A DNA stretch of 64,000 bases. It comes from Coprinopsis marcescibilis. Taxonomy: Eukaryota; Basidiomycota; Agaricomycetes; Agaricales; Psathyrellaceae. The position numbers and the translations under genes are program-made. This document shows positions 58,084-64,000 of the stretch, piece after piece. Below the pieces are notes generated by a model that made no database searches, was not told the DNA's origin, and was given only the letters and a program-made list of their open reading frames with translations. How positions within the stretch are numbered: the first letter of the stretch is position 1; every line of letters starts with the position of its first letter. The stretch lies in NCBI GenBank assembly GCA_004369085.1, contig ML210282.1:1-64000 (forward strand). Reading direction: 5' to 3'.

Positions 58084-60113
58084 TCAAGTCTCTTTCTTTG
58101 GCCTCCATTTCTTCTGCGTCATAGGCGTGCTCGGTTTCTTGGCCAGCTTGTGATTGACTTCAGACCTAACAGGGCGTGCTGGCGTTGCAAACAATCAATG
58201 AGCAAGGTGTACATAACTTGTGAATGGTCCGTCCTACCTGCAGGCTTTGACGGACTGTTGGAGGTACCAGTGACTGTTCTCGTTGACTGCGCTCTCGCAC
58301 CTACGTGGTTTCCTGTCGTAGGAGGAGCTCTGGGGAACGACTGGAATGCGGGTAAGCTGCCCGGTCCCTGACTGGACCGAGTGGATGGAGTTCGTCGCGT
58401 AGTAGGCAAAGAATCCAGTGGCATCGACCCAACTGCTCGGTCCAACGCACCGCCATCTTCCTCGGTCACAGAAGCCAATTTCCTTTGAACCAAGCGGGTT
58501 AGAGGAACAGATTTTGGCTCGTGCTCAGAGAAACTGTGACGATGAAAGGTTTGGCGTGAAGTTGCGAGGTTCTCCGTCGAAACAACATTCTTTCCGAACG
58601 GACTGAAATAATCTAGGGAGATTCAAGGGGTTAACTCGAGACGAAATGTGGTTCTCAAGGGCGCACCTTCGAACGAAGTTCCCGTGCGATGGGAAAGGCC
58701 TGGCACAGGGGACGAAGAACCTGCGATGGGTTTCCCGTGCCGCATGAAATTCCTCTGGACTTCAACAAACCTGTCAGATTGAAACCCAAGCGGAGAGTTC
58801 TCATCGGCCCCAGGAAACTGATGCAGACCCAGCGAGGCGACCTTGGAGAACCCCGCATTATCTAGTCCAGGAGTGAAGGGAGTTCCCGGAGTGTTTGGGA
58901 ACAAAGGAGTCCATTGAGAAGAGGTAGTCAAAGGCGAGAGCAGCGACTCGTCCCTGGTTCGAAGTGGCTGGAATTGGTTGAGTCCAAGATAATCACCTTG
59001 GGTAAGGTTGTGGCCATAAGACTGGTAGGGCTTCAATGGCGGGCGTCCAAAAATATGAAGATGTTCCTGCATCAAGTGGTTAAGCTTCATGTCCGCTCCA
59101 AAGCCAAGACCTGCGAGTTGACTAGAGAGGAAGTTGACGTCTCCAGGAGCACCAGGAAGCTCGATATCAGCCACTGGTCCTCTGAATTGGTCATAAGGGG
59201 GCTTGCGTATATGAGCACTCGCGAGTGGTTGTGACTGTCGTCCCAGATTATCAGCACCTTGGAGGTATGTATCTGAGCTAGACCTTTCAACAGTGTTCGG
59301 TTTACGGGTGTTGCCGATCCCAGTCGCCCTGCCAGTGTACATATGCGCTTGCTTCGAATACAGAAACCTTGGTTCCGGTACAGCAAATACCTCTGGCTCT
59401 GGCGTAGAAAGACGAAGACTGTATTGTTGATCAAGACCCCAGATCGTGTTCGAAGCGTGGTCCCCTTCGATTATGGTACCTTCCGCGCCTCTGAGGAGAG
59501 GAAGCGTTGAAAGGTGGCTGCGGCAATTGTTCAAGTGAGAGTACTTACGACGGACAACGTGCATACGGGAGTGACAGCGGGCCATGCAAGGCGGGAATAG
59601 GTTTTGGTGGTGAATTGGCCCAGAAACTCCAATCTAATAGAATTTAGGAATTAATCAAAAAATGGGGAAAATATACAGACCATTTTGGTCCTGAAACGGC
59701 GGAGACTGTGGTGTGCTGGGAATGTCGGCGCCGAGAGGGCACTCGTCGCTGGAATACGAGTCATCGAAGGCGGGCAAAAATCCAGGCAAAGACACGACTC
59801 GTGGCTGGTAAAATATCATATCGCTCTCAGACTCGGGCATTTCGGGCAAAGAGACGACGCGATTTGACTGTCGCTGAGGGCGAGGCAGGCGGTGGCCGAG
59901 CCCCGTCGGTCGAGCAGTTCCCGAGGCAGATTGAACAGGCTCTGGCGCAGCAGCATCCAGAAATTTGCCATTTCGGTGACAGAAACAAGAACAAGTTTCA
60001 TTTCCGAGAGATTTGACATCGCCGTGTCCGATTTTGGCCTCCACACAGAGTTCTACCTGCACGCCTTTGTCAATGTATGCGCCCTTGGAAAAATCGTCAA
60101 AGAATGCGGCCAT
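58084..60113 (-). CDS. Disordered protein of unknown function
   Basis: Start MAAFFDDFSKGAYIDKGVQV at 60113. An early Cys cluster (NETCSCFCHRNG) could bind metal. Then VVSLPEMPESESDMIFYQPR and FLPAFDDSYSSDECPLGADI, an intron, WANSPPKPIP, and a long exon (58623-59585) rich in Pro, Ser, Leu and Gly: GPVADIELPGAPGDVNFLSS, LAGLGFGADMKLNHLMQEHL, QWTPLFPNTPGTPFTPGLDN. The C-terminal exons include SFSEHEPKSVPLTRLVQRKL and end MTQKKWRPKKET. No domain recognised. The exon order and short introns look sound but the product should be regarded as hypothetical. Many Thr-Pro and Ser-Pro pairs suggest phosphorylation. It lies 134 bases upstream of the stop of the RNase H2B gene. Confidence 0.6.
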
Positions 60114-60247
60114 AGATATAACAGCGATGGGAGGAGTAGAAAACACTTGGAGACAAGCCAGCCTTTTACTTGAGCAACTTGGCGGAGTTTCAAAGAGCAA
60201 AGTTTCAGAATGTAGATACAGTAGTGTGGTGAGTATATGACACTCTT

Positions 60248-61533
60248 TCATGACTTGTTGAAAAAGGATGAAAGTTTAGACATCCCAGTTGTGCTCGCTT
60301 TCTTGAGCTTCTCGACTCCTTGTGAACCTCTTCCCGCCTTCCTCTTCTTATCAGTCGCGTCTCCCGGGCCTTTCTTAGTGTTGGCGGCGCTTTTGAGAGG
60401 GACTTGTTCTTCCATGTTTGCCTTGAGATATGACTCCAACTGGGTAAAACTACTGTGCGTTAGAGTCAAGGCCAGTTGTACAGAGGATCTCACGTACTCG
60501 TATGAGGACACAATGTCTCGCTTGAGCTCAGGAGATAGGTATTGGGAGACCAAATCGATTGCCGCCTTCTTTCGACCGACTGCTTGAGATTTGAGTGGTA
60601 GTACGAGTACAGTAACTTCCCCAAACTCACGAGATAATAGCTTTTCCCGCCCATCCTCCATGAGGCCGTCCTTGGCCAAGTTACGGACAATTGTTCGCGA
60701 TAGATCAAGGCTTTTAGAACTCTCAAGTCGGTTGATTTTTGCTGTGATATATTTCTTGGCCTTCTCCGCTGAGTAACGGTAGACAATTGTTTCTGGCCCG
60801 AAATCTGGGGGCGGGTTAACCAATTTCAACAACCTGTCTTAGCAAATACTGACCTTTGACGTCGCACAGTTGACGGAGTGCCCGTAACGTGCAGGGTAGT
60901 GACACGAAACTGTCTACGCTCTTCTGCAACAACATTGGCGAGGTGAGAGCTAGTGATTCGGCAAATGAATTTGTTGCTTCTTCAAAGATATCCTCTGCCG
61001 TGCGATAAACGTCTGACTGCAACTTTGGTCATTCTTCTGGGCAACGTGCAACAGATGCCAATTCACCTGAGCGCGTTGAAGTATTGGAATGAGCAGCAAG
61101 GCGGCGTCTATAGGCGTCATCATGACCAGTCTTCCGTCTTGAGCACGTATCAGCGATCCACTCGCGAGGGAATGTGTGTTGTGGACATACCAGACACCAC
61201 CTCATCACCCAAAAACCAGGACCGTCCAGCATGAGGGGAGACTGCTTGTAGCTCGAGTATCGCGTCGGGGGTTGGAAAAAGCAGGACTAGGAGACCTAAG
61301 CAGACATTAGGCCATCATATCCCGCGTAAATTGCCGGCAAAAGCTCCTACCTGTTCTGGGATGTGGCAACGAGAGATATTCAATCCCACCGTTGCTTCCT
61401 CCTGCAACATTCTGGGCAGAATCCAGCTGCGCAGAAAGAGTCTGGAGAATGTCTGGCAGGTGGTAAGCACATATCGTATAGATACATAAGCTCCTGGCTT
61501 ACCTTCGGGAAGGATGGCGAAGTTTGTCGACAT
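60248..61533 (-). CDS. RNASEH2B: Ribonuclease H2 subunit B
   Basis: Accessory subunit of the heterotrimeric RNase H2, which removes ribonucleotides from DNA. Start MSTNFAILPE at 61533, then DILQTLSAQLDSAQNVAG, LSLPHPRTGLLVLLFPTPDA, ILELQAVSPHAG, WFLGDEVV, DGRLVMMTPIDAALLLIPIL, VEDIFEEATNSFAES-type segment, SFVSLPCTLRALRQLCDVK, PDFGPETIVYRYSAEKAKKY, ITAKINRLE and SPELKRDIVSSYEYVRSSVQ. These follow the animal subunit in order (PHPRTG barrel strand, TPID motif, winged-helix region). A Lys-rich nuclear-type region (KKGPGDATDKKRKAGRG) precedes the extreme C-terminus MSKLSSFFNKS, which fits a PCNA-interacting box with Met in place of Gln, as in the human subunit. Catalytic subunit A is not in the window. 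Confidence 0.85.
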
Positions 61534-61798
61534 GGTTGTTGTTTAACTTGAGGGAATTCATTGCTCGGCGGCCCGCATTGCCTGGACGCGACGCGTTGTT
61601 TGCGCATATTGTTTCGAACCTGTGATGAGAGCCCGATAATCCCGGAACACGTCTTGACTGCCATGATGATGCCGTTGTTACTTCCAAGGTTCTTCACTTC
61701 TCCTGATCCACAAGTACTCATGACAAGCTCCCCGGAGGCCCGCCATAATTCTGCTTGATTGAGACTCTCAAGACCAGCAACGTGGCAAAGAAAGTGCT

Positions 61799-63220
61799 TT
61801 GGAAAGGATAACTGTGCAAACGCACGCAAGGACGCCCAGCGCTGAACAGGAGTCCTTACACCCAGGGTCTTTACCACCGGACTACGACAAGAGTGAACGA
61901 GACTGTAATCCTAAACAGTCGAAATTAAATGTTGCATCTTGGATAATATTGCGGTGGGCTTTGTTCGGGACATTGCTCCTCGTCGTTGTGCTTATTGTCA
62001 CCGTCATCGTCGTACCATTAGCCACAGAAGTGAGTAGGCTTACAGTTCTATGAGCTGCATCAGTAAAATTGACGAAAACTATAGGCAAACTGACAGCCAC
62101 ATTCCATTGATTACGATCCGTGGACGTTACCTTTAGTCTTGAATCCCCAAGAGCAATTGGGGCTCCAATGGGGCTATAATGGCACTTGCGACCAAGTTAC
62201 TTCGAGCACTACTGAAAGCCGCAATGAATTTATGACAATGTAGGTCTCCATCAAGAGTGCTGAAACTTCTTAGCTGATCACCGCCTGCATTTTTAGAGTG
62301 GAATATTATTTGAATACCTCTACCATTGCGACAGTCCGCGTGGACGGCGGACTGTCCAGGCTCAGGGGATCTTTAAGTGTCCAAATGAGCACTGAAATAG
62401 CACAGGAAGATATCAACTTCAGCGAAACCCTAAAACACTCGAAGAGCTCGCGCTGTGTTTCAATCAGGAATATAGCACGAGAGGGCTCCTGATCAAGGTA
62501 CGACTTTGGGCGCTCGCCCAATGACAGGTTCGACTGACCTTGCGTTAAGCCTTCCCCTAGACTTAATGTCGAGGAGATCTTCGTTGAAATAAGAATAGAA
62601 CTAACTATGCGAGGGTCGCCAATCCATGGACTCGTAACCCACCTCCCGGGATTCTCTCAAGATTTTGGTAACATTGCTGGCGTCAATGCCTTGTACGTCG
62701 AAGGCTACAATGCGTCAATATCATGCCAAGTATGTAAAAATGCCCCACTCCCTCTGGCACACTGATCTCAATGCACATAAAGTCTATCAGGGCCACTCAC
62801 GTATCAATAATGCGTTGGGCTCCATTCAAGGAAAATTCACTGGTTCAAGTTCATTGCAGCCCTCAGGGCTCGAAAGGGAGGTCGCATATGCAAAACGAAT
62901 GTACCATTTTAGCCAATCGAGTCACTGCTTCCACAGCTCGATTACAGTTGACGTGACTATGACCTTTGAATCAACCCCCTAGGACTGGTGGCCGACATCA
63001 CTCTATTTCGACGGAGAGCACAGGTGAGTGATCTGTATATAACATACCCAGCATTGCTGAGCGCCATATTTGCGAATAGCCCAATGTTTTAGTGAAAGTG
63101 ATCCCTGGAAATCACAATCCGCATTCAACACCGTTGTTAGGAGCAACAATGCTCCCGTCAACCTCACTGTATCTCAACCCACTGATCTGCCGGCAGCGAG
63201 TGTCGGCCAGTTAAGGTAGG
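61799..63220 (+). CDS. Single-pass membrane protein gene, possibly broken, function unknown
   Basis: The start is uncertain: the frame opens at 61799 without ATG and probably needs an upstream exon. A hydrophilic N-terminal part (EQESLHPGSLPPDYDKSERD) leads to one membrane helix, RWALFGTLLLVVVLIVTVIV. After an intron comes YDPWTLPLVLNPQEQLGLQW, then VEYYLNTSTIATVRVDGGLS and DINFSETLKHSKSSRC. An in-frame TGA at 62490-62492 falls five bases before a good splice donor (gtacga). The frame resumes beyond the intron with LNVEEIFVEIRIELTMRGSP, NALYVEGYNASISCQ and, further on, SAFNTVVRSNNAPVNLTVSQ. Repeated N-A-P-type beta units resemble extracellular beta-rich proteins. It stops short near an inverted repeat and an assembly gap, so the 3' end is not known. 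Confidence 0.45.
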
Positions 63221-63450
63221 GCGCATTCACGATCCAGGAGGGGTCGTAATACCTCCGAAACCCCCTTGTCTGGCTTATACCATCGCAACGAGTCCACCAT
63301 TCTTTCNNNNNNNNNNAAATAGGTCTAACTGATAAATAAATGCAGCTCTACGGCCATATATAACCTCAAGCCGATGGTATAAGCCAGACAATGAGTTTTC
63401 GGAGGTATCACGACCCTTCCTGGATCGTGAATGCGCCCTACCTTACTCGT
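63218..63450. repeat. Inverted repeat around an assembly gap
   Basis: A segment of about 85 bases left of the gap (about 63213-63291, starting aaggtagggcgcattcacga) reappears in reverse complement right of the gap (about 63372-63446) with only a few mismatches. Between them lie ten N (63307-63316). It is either a fold-back DNA element or a misjoined assembly. Confidence 0.75.
63307..63316. other. Assembly gap (10 N)
   Basis: Ten unknown bases, probably a scaffold join of arbitrary length. Confidence 0.95.
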
Positions 63451-63630
63451 CGTCGACAATAGCTTGAACGATTCGTTCATCAAACTCGATTCCAAGTTTG
63501 TTGGCTGGTTCGACTTCATATCAAATTGGGGAATGTTCAATTCGTGGATAATGCCATTGCAACAGTCGATCGAAATTTTGGCTTCGAAAAGGAGACGTCA
63601 AGACAGATACGGGGGTGGGCCACATGGAAG

Positions 63631-64000
63631 TGCAGGACCCAAATTCGACTTACCACGGCGACTTCCGCGTCTATTCGTCGTTAGGTTTGGCATATCTGGA
63701 ATTTGTGTAGCAGGTTTGCCGTTCCTTAGAAACTATCGAAATTGTGCAGTCATCCCTTGCCTTTATACATCAATGCGCAGTTCATATCGGCATCCCAGGC
63801 CAATACGTAAATTATCAAGACAGCGAAGCAAATGCTGCGAATAAATACCAAATAGCCATGGCGATGACCGACCAGCCCTAGGCTTGTCCTACGCTAACAT
63901 CTATACCCTCAACCAGGCTGGCTCCTGCTTTCGAGTGACTATGATTCTGCTTGAAGGAAATCCGGACGAGAAGAACCAACTAGAATTCGAAGCTGCTGTC
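63631..64000 (+). pseudogene. Coding-like stretch with stops, unknown family, runs off the window
   Basis: The reading frame from MEVQDPNSTYHGDFRVYSSL to YLEFV meets TAG at 63708-63710, then stays protein-like (ETIEIVQSSLAFIHQCAVHI, GIPGQYVNYQDSEANAANKY, QIAMAMTD) to a second TAG at 63879-63881. A one-base frame change there opens LGLSYANIYTLNQAGSCFRV and TMILLEGNPDEKNQLEFEAA to the end of the window. The long stop-free stretches with sensible composition suggest a real gene that is damaged or contains introns I could not place. Family not recognised. Confidence 0.35.

Overview
The window looks like nuclear DNA of a basidiomycete, most likely a mushroom-forming agaricomycete. Genes are tightly packed and broken by many short (about 50-70 base) GT-AG introns and some very small exons. 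Typical fungal families are present: Zn2Cys6 regulator, MYND-finger expansion, TDT/Ssu1 transporters, DUF2421 exporter and a Pns1-like choline-transporter-like protein. Gene models below were built by joining open frames across splice consensus sites and checking that family motifs run on across each junction. Outer coordinates are CDS spans including introns.

Layout. 0-8.4 kb: RING-H2 membrane protein, ribosomal protein eS8 and a large DUF2421/Bre4-like membrane protein. 8.6-14.4 kb: two tandem secreted GH5 (mannanase-like) paralogs separated by 2.3 kb with no gene I can name. 15.9-23.4 kb: a four-helix membrane protein, two near-identical tRNA-His genes, Pns1-like protein, PP2C phosphatase and eIF5-mimic protein. 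23.7-31.8 kb: a Zn2Cys6 transcription factor divergent from three tandem MYND-finger genes. 31.9-47 kb: Mnd1, a large disordered protein, complex I subunit NDUFS7/PSST, a PASK-like kinase, an AlkA/Mag1-type DNA glycosylase, UDP-glucose pyrophosphorylase and a Tat-SF1/Cus2 splicing factor. 47-61.5 kb: type II PI4-kinase, two tandem TDT transporters, a conserved unknown gene, methylcitrate dehydratase, a disordered unknown gene and RNase H2 subunit B. 61.8-64 kb: a membrane protein gene with an in-frame stop, an assembly gap flanked by an inverted repeat, and a broken coding stretch.

Most of the window is ordinary housekeeping. The most unusual item is the GH5 pair: the fold, signal peptide and many family motifs are kept, but both catalytic glutamates and the neighbouring His-Tyr motif are replaced, in the same way in both copies. 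That suggests a retained non-catalytic or re-purposed secreted carbohydrate-binding family rather than a decaying enzyme. Other items worth checking are the shared 12-base exon inside the MYND finger of all three paralogs, the intron-bearing tRNA-His pair, the Mnd1 gene whose start codon is a whole exon, and disordered inserts inside the catalytic domains of several signalling and repair enzymes.
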